Shown here: in pieces, positions 1 through 10,722 of the stretch
Layout: each line of letters starts with the position of its first letter
Numbering within the stretch: the first letter of the stretch is position 1
NCBI GenBank assembly: GCA_024291935.2
Contig: CM044306.1
Span: forward strand, 24,263,501-24,327,500
DNA length: 64,000 nt
DNA from: Okapia johnstoni
Taxonomy: Eukaryota > Chordata > Mammalia > Artiodactyla > Giraffidae
Reading direction: 5' to 3'
Position numbers and translations under genes: made by a program
The notes under the pieces: model-generated
What the model saw: the letters and a program-made list of their open reading frames with translations, nothing else
What the model was told of the DNA's origin: nothing
Databases searched by the model: none

Positions 1-37
1 AAAAGGAAGCTGTATGTTAGATAAGCAGCAGTGCTAT

Positions 38-165
38 GGAGTGGAGAAGGAAATGGCAGCCCAATCCAGTATCCTTGCCTGGAGAATCCCACGGACAGAG
101 GATCCTGGCAGGGTACAGTCCATGGGGTTGCAAAGAGTCAGACACAACTGAGTGACTAAGAGCAG
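38..165 (+). repeat. Bov-tA/BovA2 SINE, 5'-truncated
   Basis: This is the right-hand part of a ruminant tRNA-derived SINE. It shows the typical order 'ccagtatccttgcctggaga', 'gtccatggggttgcaaagag' and 'cagacacaactgagtgac'. The tRNA-like head is missing or lies outside the window. Confidence 0.9.
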
Positions 166-227
166 CATAGCACGGTGCTATGGAGAAAAATAAAGCAGGG
201 AAATGGGGTGGGAGTGAGGGAGGTTCC

Positions 228-590
228 TTTTTTAAAATTTTAAAATTTTATTTTATTTTCTTTTGCCCCATTTTGTGGCATGTGAAACTTCCCCCTGTAG
301 TGGAAGAGTGGAATCTTAACCACTGTATTGCCAGGAAAGTCCAGGACTTTCCATTTAGTTTATTTATTTATTACTTAATTATTTTAAAAAAATTATTTTT
401 GGCTGCATGTGGGCTTTCTCTTGTTGTGGTGAGTAGGCTCTAGAACTCACGCTCAGTAGTCGTGGCACATGGGAGTAGCTGACCTTGGAATTAAGTTGCA
501 TATGGAATCTTCCTGGACCAGAGATTGAACTGGTGTCCCATGCATTGGCAGGTAGATTCTTAACCACTACACCACCAGAGAAACCCAAGG
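228..590 (-). repeat. CHR-type tRNA SINE(s), minus orientation
   Basis: Two adjacent fragments. The left one (about 228-345) ends in 'taaccactgtattgccagg'. The right one (about 360-590) starts in a T/A-rich tail and ends with the reversed tRNA head 'attcttaaccactacaccac'. The T-rich left sides are reversed A-rich tails, so both are inserted on the minus strand. Confidence 0.8.
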
Positions 591-1212
591 AGGTTCCTTT
601 TAAATGGGGCAACAAGAGAAGGTCTAATTGAGAAGGGGTCAGTTAAACAAAGACCCATGGGAGTGAGACCTAGAAAAACGTGAGGGGAAGACCATCACAC
701 AGAGGACACAGCAAGTGTAAAGGCCCTGAGGTGGGCTCATGTCTGGATATGGACCTACCAGACTCACACTCTGTTTTTCACCACTAGGTTGATTGTCCTC
801 ACCAGGCCTGGCTTTGGCCACTCATCATGCAGCCTCCAGGAGCAGGGAGGTGGTGTGCATAGCTGCCACTGTTGTCTCTCTAAAAGGCCTGGGCCCTAGA
901 CCTTGGCTTTGTGGCTGTACACCTGGGAGTGGGTCTCAGGCTCGCAGGAGGTAGAAGCAGCTGCAGTCCCCATATTTTCCCAGCCTCCTAGGCTAGTGGT
1001 CTGGGACAAGCTCGAATGAAACTTCAAGGTGAGAGAAATGATGGAGGAGATACAATTTGGATGCAGAAAGCTCAAATTTCAAAGATCCTCCAATAATTAA
1101 CAGGGGTTAACATGTAGAATAATCTTACTCCAGCCTCATTACTGTAGCTGTAGGCTATTCTTTGCAGTGTCTGTCTTTGGAGCAAGCAAAGGGCAAAGTG
1201 TGCGATTGGAAG
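591..1212. other. Non-coding stretch, L2-like fragment at 640-745
   Basis: No supported gene. Around 690-740 the wording 'cacagcaagtgtaaaggccc' resembles the reversed body of an L2 LINE. The rest (750-1212) is unique-looking, with no motif I can assign. Confidence 0.5.
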
Positions 1213-1402
1213 AGTGAAAGTGAAAGTCACTCAGTGTCTAACTCTGCAACCCCATGGAATTCCAGTCCATGGAATTCTCTAGGTCAGAATATTGGAGTGG
1301 GTAGCTGTTCGCTTCTCCAGGGGATCTTCCCAACCTAGGGATTGAACCCAGGTCTCCTGCATTGCAGGAGGATTCTTTACCAGCTGAGCCACCAGGGATG
1401 CC
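1213..1402 (-). repeat. BovA2-type SINE
   Basis: Reversed ruminant SINE running from 'gtgaaagtcactcagtgtct' on the left to the reversed tRNA head 'ttctttaccagctgagccac' on the right. It is close to full length. Confidence 0.9.
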
Positions 1403-1819
1403 TGTGATTGGAGGAATCACAGCACAAAGTGCCAAAATAAGAACCCACTCTGCCCATTTGGCCAGCACAGCCTCCCTGCCTCTTAGTAACAGAAATGTTG
1501 CTTGTAAGTGACCCATGGCTTGCGGACTCCTTCCTTCTGTGCCTTCCTCCCTTTCACCCAAAGGATGTCTGCCTTATTCCAGAGTGCATCTTCATGGTCC
1601 CTCAGGGTTCCCCCCTGGCAGGCCCAAGGCCATAGCGAATGTATTTTCCAGAGCAGGAGAGACAGACAGTGCAGCAAGCCTGAAGGTATACTTAGAGGAC
1701 AAAGGGACAGACCGCTGAAGAAGGGACTTTCTGGGAAAATGAAGGGCCCAAAGTAGCAAATACCCCTGCCCCCAAGAGACCCACTCATCTTGGCGGGCAT
1801 GTGTGCCATCCCTTTACTC
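1403..1819. other. Non-coding stretch, nothing recognised
   Basis: Short open frames occur on both strands but overlap each other in several frames, and none resembles a known protein. I see no repeat or regulatory site I can name. Confidence 0.4.
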
Positions 1820-2180
1820 ATCAGTGAGTTCTTTCAACATACTTTTCCTGAACACTTACTATACAGCAGGACTGGCCTGGGTGCTAGAAACCATCTGAGC
1901 AAGACAGAGTTCCTGCCCTTGGAGAGTTACGGCCATCAAGGGAGAGAGACAGATCAGGGAGGGACTCTCATCTGAGTCCAACGGGAGGACCTAGGAGGAG
2001 CGTGTATGTGATATCAGGGGAAAGTGCCATGAGAAGTGACCTCTAAGCCGAGATCTGCGTTATGAGTAGGAACTAGATGAAGCAAACAACTGTGTCTAGG
2101 CAGGGGAAGAGCTAGTGCAAAGCTCCTAAGCTGAGAAAGGTGGTAGAAAGGGCAGAGAGTGTTGAGAGTTTCATCCCTAA
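1820..2180 (-). repeat. L2 LINE 3' end, reversed
   Basis: Reads as the reverse complement of the L2 3' region: 'gaacacttactatacagcag', then a 'ggtgctagaaaccatctgag' block, then a 'gtgacctctaagccgagat' block. The order matches an L2 read backwards. Confidence 0.7.
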
Positions 2181-3104
2181 GGCCCACAGGGTATTTTTAT
2201 GTTTTCGTTTGTTTGTTTACCTTTGCATTTTAGAAACATCACTTTTGCTGCTGTTATTGACTGCTCCCCACCCACCGCCCGTCTCTTCCTGGCCCTGTGG
2301 CTGAGCATGAGCTGAGGCAGTGGCCTCTGGGGAGAACTCAGCCCAGGCTAACCCAGTCCCCACGGTGTCGGGGGTAATGACAGGCTCTCCTCTTCTCTGT
2401 ACCCCACCCACCCAGCAGACCACGGGGTCAGCTCTGAGGGCCGCTATATGGGGCTCCGGTGGGTGAGGGTTCCGTCCCTCCTCTGCCCGCATAGGCTGGG
2501 CTCCCCCCAGGGACTGAGGGGTCATTTGTATCTCCAGGGTGGCAGGGCCTCCTCCCCAGAGCCACGGGCGCCCGAGATAACAGGGCAGCCTAGGCGCTGT
2601 TTATGAAAAGGCAGTCTAGTGGCGGTGGGCAGGGCCTGAGGGCATGGTGACTGCTGCCACAGATAGCAATTGGGGTGGGGAAGGTTGTCTAAATTACAGC
2701 TCCCAGAATAGAGGGACCGGGAGGGAGTGGTGGGGCATCCTACCAAGAAAGCCCTGGCTGCCTGCCAGGCACGTCCGGGCTCCGGGCCCTGCTGCAGGCA
2801 GCGGCAGGGTGACCACACGCCAGCTGGGCCCTGGGGGATGCCATTCATCCCTGGCCAAGGCAGCGGGCAGCTATGAGGTGGGCTGGGCAGTGGCAGGGAG
2901 GCTTCTGGGGCTTGGGAGAGAATCAGCCCGGTGTGACCTTCTACAAGGGGTGACAGCGTGAAAGGAGGGAGAACCTGGGAATGGGGGTGGGGGCACTGAC
3001 ATCTTGCTCGCCCCTGGAGGAGACTCCATCACACGTCTGTCTGGATATTTCACATAAGAAGTGTGAGATACTGTAAAAATAGCAAGAATGACAGGCATAA
3101 AAAT
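2181..3104. other. GC-rich unique block, no gene assigned
   Basis: About 900 bases, GC-rich and without any interspersed repeat I recognise, sitting between an L2 and a MIR copy. Scattered open frames on both strands are short and unlike known proteins. It contains GATA-type words (for example near 2573 and 2660). A regulatory role is possible but not shown. Confidence 0.4.
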
Positions 3105-3275
3105 AGCAACTATGTGTCAGGCATGGCTCTAAGCAATGACATACATCACTTTAGTTCACCCTCATAGCTGAAGTGATGTGGGTATTATCACCCCCATTTT
3201 ACAGCTGAGGAAGCTGAGGCCCACAGAGGTCAAGTAGGCGCTAAGTAAAGCTAGTGAGTGGGAAACCTTATTTGA
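3105..3275 (-). repeat. MIR SINE, reversed
   Basis: Contains the reversed MIR core 'cccattttacagctgaggaa' followed by 'gaggcccacagaggtcaagt'. Confidence 0.85.
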
Positions 3276-3439
3276 CTCCAAAGCCTGGGCTCAGTCAGGA
3301 ATCTGGCTGGAGCCTTTACCCACTGGGTTTAGGTTTTTTCTTCTTTTTATGGGTCACAGCTTCCTGCTTTGTATCAGCCTCCCAGAACTGTTGTAGGAAT
3401 CACATGTGGACAGCATGCTGGGCTGGAAAGATCTTGAAG

Positions 3440-3540
3440 TTTGAAAACCTGGCCAAACTGTATGGCTTACCCACTCTAGGCCTCTCTGTTCTCATCTGTA
3501 AAATGGGGATTTTCTAGGGCCCTCTGATAATCAGATGAGA
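3440..3540 (+). repeat. MIR SINE fragment
   Basis: Forward MIR core, with 'ctcatctgtaaaatggggat' preceded by a 'cctctctgttctc' stretch. Confidence 0.8.
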
Positions 3541-3699
3541 ATATGTATGTGGAAAAGTATTCAGATCTTTGAAGGCAGGTTACAAAGAGAATGCCACATT
3601 TCAAATGATTATTATTGGGAAGTTCAATTGTCATAAAGGCAACAATTCCAGTTCACTAGGGAAGCTCACCCATGCACACCATCCCCAAGGAGGATCCTT

Positions 3700-3902
3700 C
3701 TTTTTTTCTTTAAAAAATTATTTACTAATGGCTGCACACAGGCTTCCTCTAGTTTCAACTAACAGGGGCTATTCTCTAGTTGCAGTATGTGGGCTTCTCA
3801 TTACACTAGCTTCCTTTATTATAGCACAGGCTCCAGAGCACTGGGCTTCAACCGCTGCTGCTCGAGAGTGGATTCTTAACCACTGGACCACCAGGGAAGT
3901 CC
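3700..3902 (-). repeat. CHR-type SINE, minus orientation
   Basis: A T/A-rich left end, 'ctattctctagttgcagtat' in the body, and the reversed tRNA head 'ggaccaccagggaagtcc' at the right end. Confidence 0.85.
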
Positions 3903-4689
3903 AAGAGTCCTTCTTTAAAATATGGACTTGCCCCTTGGTTTACCCTTGGTAGCGATTTAGTTTTCCTGTAAGTGATGGCTTAAAGCAAGGCACACTCACA
4001 TTCATTTTCCATGAGGATTTGCTGCTCTGAAACTGCATTTCTTCAACTGCTTCTCCTCCAGTGCTGATTTTCAGCTGAGATGGCGGTCCCTCCCCACCCC
4101 CAAGTTCTCAGCACCAGCTGTGTTTTGGGCTGGGATGTCCATACAGAGACCCAGGCTTGGCCCTGGGTGACCCTTGTACCCAGGCGCTGTCGGCTTCCTG
4201 AGCCTTCTGCCCTGCCCTCCGAGGTGTGTTACTTAATGTCGTGCAAGATCCTCCAGTCCAGCCCCAGGGGGAAGTGGGGCAACAAGCCCCAGAGGCTGGA
4301 ACTTGCTGATTCATCCAGGAGTCTAGGGCAGGTGAAGGGCACTGAGTCCAGGAATAAGAGGGGACACCTGGCCACCAGCCTCACCGAACTCTCTTCACAC
4401 ATGACTGCCTCCTCTCCCTTGATCTCTGGCTCAGGGTCTGTGGTGACCGAGCCTTCCCCCTGCTTCTCCCAAGCTCAGTGGTGGTCCTTCCCAAGACCAG
4501 GTCTTTCTCTTCCCCCCAGAATCCTCGTCATTCACTGTGAGGAGCTGGTTCAACTTGGCATCTGCACCTTCTGCTGAGATTTACAATTTACTCTCAATGA
4601 CTGCTCCTGGTGAAACTACCCCAGGACCTATTAACGTGAGCAGCCCTCTCCATCTTGGGGAGGATTCTATGGAGAATCCTTAAGGGGAA
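3903..4689. other. Non-coding stretch with an unconvincing 165-codon frame
   Basis: An open frame runs 4080-4577 on the plus strand. Its protein is Ser/Pro-rich with no domain I recognise, and its ATG has no strong context. I treat it as chance. No repeat was identified here. Confidence 0.4.
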
Positions 4690-5120
4690 ATCATTCACCA
4701 TCATTCACCCACTCATCCATTCAACAAATGCTTATTGCCTACCTACTGTGTATATGGTGCTATTCTGGTACCCAGGGGCACAAACCATTTTGCCCTCATG
4801 GAGCTCACATCTAATGGGAGAGGCAACCCATATGTAAATGTACAGAATGCTGGCAGCTAGATATGCCATGGAGAGCATAAAGCAGGGAAGAGTATTGAGA
4901 ATGGGGGGAAGGGTGATATTTATTCAAAGACAGCTGGAAGAAACCCAGCTGGTAAGGTGTTGGGCAGGATAGAGGTCCAGCTGTACAGATGTTTGGGGAC
5001 AAGACTTCAGGCAGAGGGAACAAGCAGCAGGAGGCCAGGGCTTGTGAGAAAGTCCAGTGAGCCAGTGGGGGGCGGGGACTGAAAGAATAGAGTTGTTATT
5101 CATGGAGAAGCAGGTTTGAA
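4690..5120 (-). repeat. L2 LINE 3' end, reversed
   Basis: Begins 'cattcaacaaatgcttattg', then 'tgccctcatggagctcacat', and later 'ggcagagggaacaagcagca'. This order is that of an L2 read in reverse. Confidence 0.75.
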
Positions 5121-6272
5121 AGATGGACATCTTGGCTGTAAAGCCCTAAACTCTAATCCAAGTCCCTCAAGCCAGTTAGTTTAAATCAGCTGGGGTTAAG
5201 GGTTCACGTCCTGATTTGCCGCTTCCTTGAGTCTGATCGTGTCTGCAGGGAAAGTGATCCAGCTCCCCTGTCTGGCAGAGTATCCTGCTGTCCCTCCTAC
5301 CTCTCCACCCCACGCCTCCTCCAGCTCCCCAGAATCCAGAGAGGAGATGACTTACCTGCCTGCTCACCTCCCTTAACCCCTGATCCTGATCCGGCACATA
5401 CCTGCTTAATGTCATCACTTCTATTTATGTCTTTTCTCTCCAGCTACATTGAAAACAATGGGAGGGCAGGAACTAGTTTTAAACTGCTTGGAATTTATTG
5501 TGCTGGACTCAACAGAGAGGTCTCTATAAATATACTTGAATTGATCAAGATGTAGATGCTCAAAGGAGGCTATCTCTCTTCTTGGCGACAGTGGGGCTCC
5601 AAGCAGCCTTCTCTGTAAACTGCCTTCATGGGTTTGAGGGATGTGAGGAAGCCTGGCGGGGTTTACCAGACACCAGGGGTATCCAGAGTTCTCCTACCTT
5701 GGATATGACCACCTGAATACCAAGTTCCTGTCACCTCTAGGATGTCACCTAAGATGAGACTGTGGTCTCTCAACCCTTGGGTTCCAAGAAGGTGCTGTAG
5801 GGGTTGCAATAAGGCAGAGGAAGCTAGCTAAACACCCCGTTCCCACCTCACTTCACCAGGAGGAGGAGTTCTGCTTTTCTTTACATATATGCTTCCAGGT
5901 ATGATTTCCTTTTGAAAAAAGATTTGCTACTAATCACACACACACACTCAGAGTCTGTAAAACAGTGGTGTAGCTGAAAGTGTTGGAAACTCTGGTTCTA
6001 GATCTTACATGAAGCTGACCAGGTTTGGCCACAGTCTCCTCATTTAGAAATACTAACATATGGAAATACCTTTCCAACCACAGGATGATCAATGTCAAAT
6101 TCTTCAAATAAATGTTCTCCAGCTCTAATGATTGTGACCCAAGGGGCAGACACTCTGAGATTCTGACTCAGGTGATCTATAGAGCAAGTCTTGACAAACA
6201 TGGCTTTAAAAAATTCTTAAATGGGTAGGAGAGATAATTAGGATTAACATACACATACTACTATATATAAAA
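5121..6272. other. Non-coding stretch
   Basis: No gene. A short (CA)n run lies at about 5937-5948. The rest shows no element I can name with confidence. Confidence 0.4.
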
Positions 6273-6273
6273 T

Positions 6274-6592
6274 GGGACTTCCCTGTTGGCTCCGTGGTGA
6301 AGAATCTGCCTGCGATGCAGGAGACATGGGTTCGATCCCTGATCTAGAAAGATCTCACATGCCGCAGAGCAACTAAGCTTGTGTGCCAAGATTATTGAAC
6401 CTGTGCTCTAGAGCCCAAGACCCACAAACTACTGCAGCCCTTGAGTCCTAGAGCCTGTGCTCTGCAGCAAAAGAAGTCACCACAATGAGAAGTCTGTGCA
6501 CAACTAGAGAGTAGGTCCCATTCCCCGAAACCAGAAAAAAGCCTGCGCAGCAGTGAAGACCCAGCACAACCAAAATAAATAAATAAATACAT
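6274..6592 (+). repeat. CHR-type SINE, full length, plus orientation
   Basis: Starts with the head 'gggacttccctgttggctcc', has the pol III B-box-like 'gggttcgatccctgat', and ends in an (AAAT)n tail at about 6572-6592. It is the left arm of an inverted SINE pair. Confidence 0.9.
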
Positions 6593-6609
6593 TTTTAAAA
6601 GATACAACT

Positions 6610-6942
6610 TTATACTTTAAAAAAATGTGTTTAGTTTTGTGTGTGGGGTCTTCATTCCCGTGTGGGCTTTTCTCTAGTTGTGGTGAGTGGGGGCTATTCT
6701 CTAGTTGCGGTGCATGGGCTTCTCATTGTGGTGGCTTCTCTTGTGAAGTACGGGCTCTAGGGCGTGTGGGCTTCAACAGTGGCCGCACATGGGCTCAGGA
6801 ATTAGCTCCCAGGCTCTAGAGCCGGGGGTCCTGGTGTATGGCCTTAGTTGCTCCAGGGCATGTGGGACCTCCATCAGGGATCAAATCCTGGTCTCCTGCA
6901 TTGACAGGTGGATTCTTTACCACTGAGCCCCCAAGGAAGCCT
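6610..6942 (-). repeat. CHR-type SINE, full length, minus orientation
   Basis: Runs from 'gggtcttcattcccgtgtgg' through 'ggtggcttctcttgtgaagt' to the reversed head 'ttctttaccactgagccccc'. Its tail abuts the tail of the plus-strand copy at 6274-6592. Confidence 0.9.
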
Positions 6943-7739
6943 CCCTTTATACTTATTTATAGGCTTTTATTGAGTGCTACTATGTGCACTGGTGCTAGGG
7001 AGATAAGTATAATTATGACGTGAAGAAAAGGAAGAAAAGTTAACTCTTCATAGCAGAGAAAGTATCTGAATTAGAATCTTGGAATATTAGTGCTGGAAAA
7101 TTTCTTAGGGGTTTATATAATCCTCCTTATATAGGTGGGAAAACTGAGGCTCATGATGGGGAAGGAGCTTGCCCAAGTACGACGAGTCAGAACGCTCAAG
7201 TGGTCTTTAATCTGATTTATTAATGAGAAAATAGGAGCAGTCCTTAGCCTCCCACCCTGATGGAGTGAATGAAGCCAGGAAAGGTGGAGACAAGAAGGGG
7301 AAAGTGGGGTCATCCTGTAAAAGGAAGCTAGGGAACATAAAGCAAGGTTCAGGACCTAGGTCCTCCCTCCCTCAAGCTTAGATCCTCTAAGGCTGCCATT
7401 CCCTCACCAGGGGAGGCAGGCAGGAAAAGAGGGAGATTGGCCTGTTCGATTCCGAGCCCTGCTAAGGAGGGTTTTCTGGAGCTTCACTCCAGAGACTGAC
7501 AATGGAGGGATAGGAATTCTCTCTTTTCTGTTAGTTGTATCTTGCAATGCGTTTTTGGCCAAGTGGCTTCGCTCCTCAGTTTTGCCATCTGTTAAAGGGA
7601 GTTACGGTCCCCGCCAAGTCGCAGGCGCAGATGGCAAGAGAATCAAAAGAGACCAGAGGCAAGGTTATTTGTACCCGGCTTTTCCTGAAAACAGATTCCG
7701 CCCCCCTCCCCCAGGACCTGTCCCAAAGAGGCGTCTGGA
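6943..7739. other. Non-coding stretch left of the CpG island
   Basis: A reversed MIR-like core 'gtgggaaaactgaggctcat' lies at about 7135-7155. The last 200 bases grow GC-rich towards the CpG island. No gene is supported. Confidence 0.4.
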
Positions 7740-8345
7740 AATTCAACAGAGCCAGCCAGTCTGGGAGTTAAACAATCGGCAGCCGACGCGGGGATCTGCC
7801 GAGACAGAACAGCTATTCAGACGGCGGGGGCGGTGAGCGGGGGGCCGCGCAGTGACACGTGGAGGGAGCAGCGTTGCACACGCGTCCCCTCCTGGCCCCC
7901 ACCCGTTGCCATGGCCGCCCCCACCCCACCTCGCCGGGCTTCCCCGGCTTTTCCTGGTTCGCGGTCGCTGGAGAGCGGAGCGTGTCACGTCCAGGAAGGA
8001 CGAGTTGGCCCGCGGCGGGGCCGGCATCAGGCTCCGGCTGGCAGCGGCCCTTTGGCTCCGGCCACGCCTCCAGCGGCGCCACATTCTGGGTCGGGTGCGT
8101 CCGCCAAGAGAGTCGCTTCTCGGGCCGGGGTGCCCGCGTGCCTCCCAACCACACGTGGCGCTCCCGGGGAGCCGGGCGGCAGCTCGCGGTTGCAGGGCGC
8201 ACGTCCGTCACTGGCCCCCTTTGTCAGCGCCGGACACTTGCTCAACTCGAGTTGGCATTTTGGGGGCCGAAACCAACGGGGAAGGGGCTCAAAGGACTTC
8301 CGCTGCTCCCCCTCCCCCCCACCCCGGCCTCTGCTGCCCAGGGTG
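7740..8345. promoter_or_regulatory. CpG island, candidate promoter of an unidentified transcript
   Basis: I counted by eye close to 60 CpG dinucleotides between 7,741 and 8,280, roughly one per nine bases, while the flanks are CpG-poor. The island contains two palindromic E-boxes CACGTG (7856-7861 and 8152-8157). A possible plus-strand splice donor 'cggtgagc' lies at 7830-7837, and a CCAAT word at 8429-8433 just right of the island. Several overlapping open frames of 130-190 codons cross it in all frames, as expected where stop codons are rare, so they are weak evidence of coding. One ATG at 7911 has a good Kozak context (gccATGg) but its product is unrecognised. It could be the promoter of a non-coding RNA or of an alternative distal transcript; direction is undecided. 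Confidence 0.7.
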
Positions 8346-9895
8346 GGGTTCTAGAGCAGAAGCACTTCCTTCGCGCTTGGGTGATACTCCACCTGCCCCA
8401 AGGGTAACACTTTGCCTGCTCAGATGAACCAATCGGTAGAACTGACTGCAGGATAACATTGCCTGGTGGAGCAGGGTGGAGAGAGCCTAAGCTCAAACCT
8501 GTGTGTTTTACTGCTGGGGAAACAAGAGGCCCAGAGAAGGGGGTTGATTTGTTCAAGGTCAAGGTCCCAAGGTTAAATTACTACCCAGCATGAATTGGGA
8601 CCTACGGTTTCAACGCCCAGCCCAGGGCTCTTTCTCCAACCTACGTTAAATTAAATCACAGCCACCCTGGGGCTAAGGACAGTCAGACTTTTTGCCAAGA
8701 GTGGCTTGGCTAAATTAGTGAAATGCCAGAAAAATGGAAGGTTTCTAATAAAAGCTGTCTCCAGGGGCCCAGAGTGTTAGAAGGTCTCACCCACTGACTC
8801 CACTCCACAAATCCCCTGCACAACCTTGCTGGATGTTTGCCGCCTGGCAACAGGCAGGCGGTCCAACACTTCCCTCCCAACCCCATCCCCTGCTCCGGAC
8901 TCAGACACAATAGCATTTTCTTCTCTGGCACTTGGAAGGAGTGGAGATGTCCAGAGACCTGATTTGACCTCTTACTGCCTGTTTTCTCCTCTAACTTTAA
9001 AAAATGCCCAGAACTGGCAAAGTGGGAGTGGGAGGTGGGTTTGATTTTTCTACTATCTTGTACCTCTTGATGGGGTTCTTGCATTCTACCCACAGGCAGT
9101 TCTCAAACTGTGTCCTAGAGTTATATTTAGATGTCCCTTCATTCCCAGTCTTTATGAAGGGCTAATTTAGCTATTATCCAAGCACACCATGGCAGTGTTT
9201 CAAACCGCATCAAGGAGGACCTTTTGTATGTGAGTCCCACATCAAAAGTATTGAGTAACTCTTCCTAGGTCCCTGCCCTGCCCCCTAAAGAGTTCAGAGA
9301 GGAAATGGCCAGCTGTGTCTGCTGTAGTAGATTGAAACCTTAACCTGAGATTAAGATTTTCTTTGGTCAGAAAAACCCAGAGTGGAAACTGAGAATGTCA
9401 GCTGAGAATCAGGATCACCCCTTAACATGTGTGTGGTTCAGCACATCACTCAACCCCTCTAGATTCTTCTCCTTTCATCCCCTTGGGGAAATGCTCCATC
9501 TTCTCACCTATTAAAGAAACACCATCTCATCTCACACTGTGATGACAGACCTCAAAATGCTTTCAGATGACTAATCAATGCCCACGGCGGGGGGTGGGGG
9601 GGTGTGTGTGTGTGGAAAAAAAAGAGGCATGTCTAATCTCCAGATCTCTGTCATGCCTGTGTACATGATGTATACGTGTACTTTCCCAGACTGCTGCATC
9701 GGTGCCCCAGAGGTGACTTCTGGGGTTACCTCTCAGAGAGGTAACTTCTCAGAGACCAGCTGGTTTGGAACACTTGGGTCGAGCATGCTTGGTCTGAGGG
9801 TTTAGGGAATCCTAGGTCTTTCACTTCTCTGTGCCTCTAGGGCATTGGGGTCATCATAGACTCTTAAATAAGGAAGCTATCTTCAAGATTACCCT
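8346..9895. other. Non-coding stretch right of the CpG island
   Basis: A reversed MIR-like core 'ctgctggggaaacaagaggc' lies near 8512. A G-rich run followed by (GT)n is at about 9585-9614. I see no gene. Confidence 0.4.
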
Positions 9896-9899
9896 CTCA

Positions 9900-10065
9900 T
9901 TTTAGAGCAATTCCATAATTATTTATTTGTATATTGAGTACCTAGAAAGATGAGATAATCCAGACAATTCTCTTCCTTCAAAAGCTCACAGTAGGCACAT
10001 ACACAGAGGAAGTGGTGCTTAAGCTGGGTTTTGAAGGATGGACAGTTGGCCTAGAAATGCAGGTT
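9900..10065 (-). repeat. L2 LINE fragment, reversed
   Basis: 'tattgagtacctagaaagat', 'cttcaaaagctcacagtagg' and 'gcttaagctgggttttgaag' follow the order of a reversed L2 3' end. Confidence 0.6.
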
Positions 10066-10140
10066 GTGATAGAGGCTGGAGTTAGGACCTGTTTTCTAGG
10101 CTGGTGCTCTTTACATATATGGTCACTGCTTCTGTCATCA

Positions 10141-10722
10141 TTAAAAAAAAAAATTATTTAAAAATATTTTATTTATTTCATTATTTATTTGGCTGCACTG
10201 AGTCTTAGCTGAGACATGCAGGATTTTCTGTCTTTGTTGCAGCATATGGGATATTCTTTTAGTCTTAATTTTATTTAGTTAGTTATTAATATGGGTCTTT
10301 GTTGCTGCACACGGGCCTTCTCTAGTTGCAGCAAGGGGGGCTATTCTTCATTGCTGTGCATGGGCTTCTCGTTGCCCTGGCTTCTCTTGTTGTGGCTCAT
10401 AGGCTCTAGGCCTACAGGCTTCAGTAGTTGCAGTGTGCGGGCTCACTAGCTGCGGCTCATGGGCTCTAGCTGTGGTGCATGGGCTTAATTGTCCCATGGC
10501 TGTGGAATCTTCCCAGACCAGGGACTAAACCAGTGTGCCCTGCGTTGGCAGGTAGATTCTTAACCACTGGACCGCCATGAAGGTTTTTTTTTTTAGTTGC
10601 AGCATGTGGAATGTTTAGTTGCAGTATGTGAACACTTAGTTGTGGCATGTGGGATCTAGTTCCCAGAAGGCCTCCTGCAATGGGCGTGTGGAGTCTTAGC
10701 TATTGGGCCATCAGGGAAGTCT
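10141..10722 (-). repeat. Outer CHR-type SINE, split by a second SINE
   Basis: The tail side is at 10141-10262 and the head side at 10579-10722, ending with the reversed head 'ttgggccatcagggaagtc'. A second SINE (10263-10578) sits between them. Confidence 0.65.
10263..10578 (-). repeat. Inner CHR-type SINE nested in another
   Basis: Nearly full-length body, with 'gggtctttgttgctgcacac', 'gcttctcttgttgtggctca', and the reversed head 'ttcttaaccactggaccgcc'. It is followed by a run of T that resumes the outer element. Confidence 0.75.

Noticed and set aside
4080..4577. 165-codon plus-strand open frame
   Set aside because: No recognisable domain, ordinary composition for chance frames in GC-rich DNA, and no supporting promoter or splice structure.
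6274..6350. tRNA gene
   Set aside because: The B-box-like word belongs to the tRNA-derived head of a SINE, as at the other SINE copies; no cloverleaf is preserved.
7852..8427. Overlapping frames of 191 and 182 codons in the CpG island
   Set aside because: They overlap in different frames, so at most one could be real. High GC content alone explains the lack of stops.
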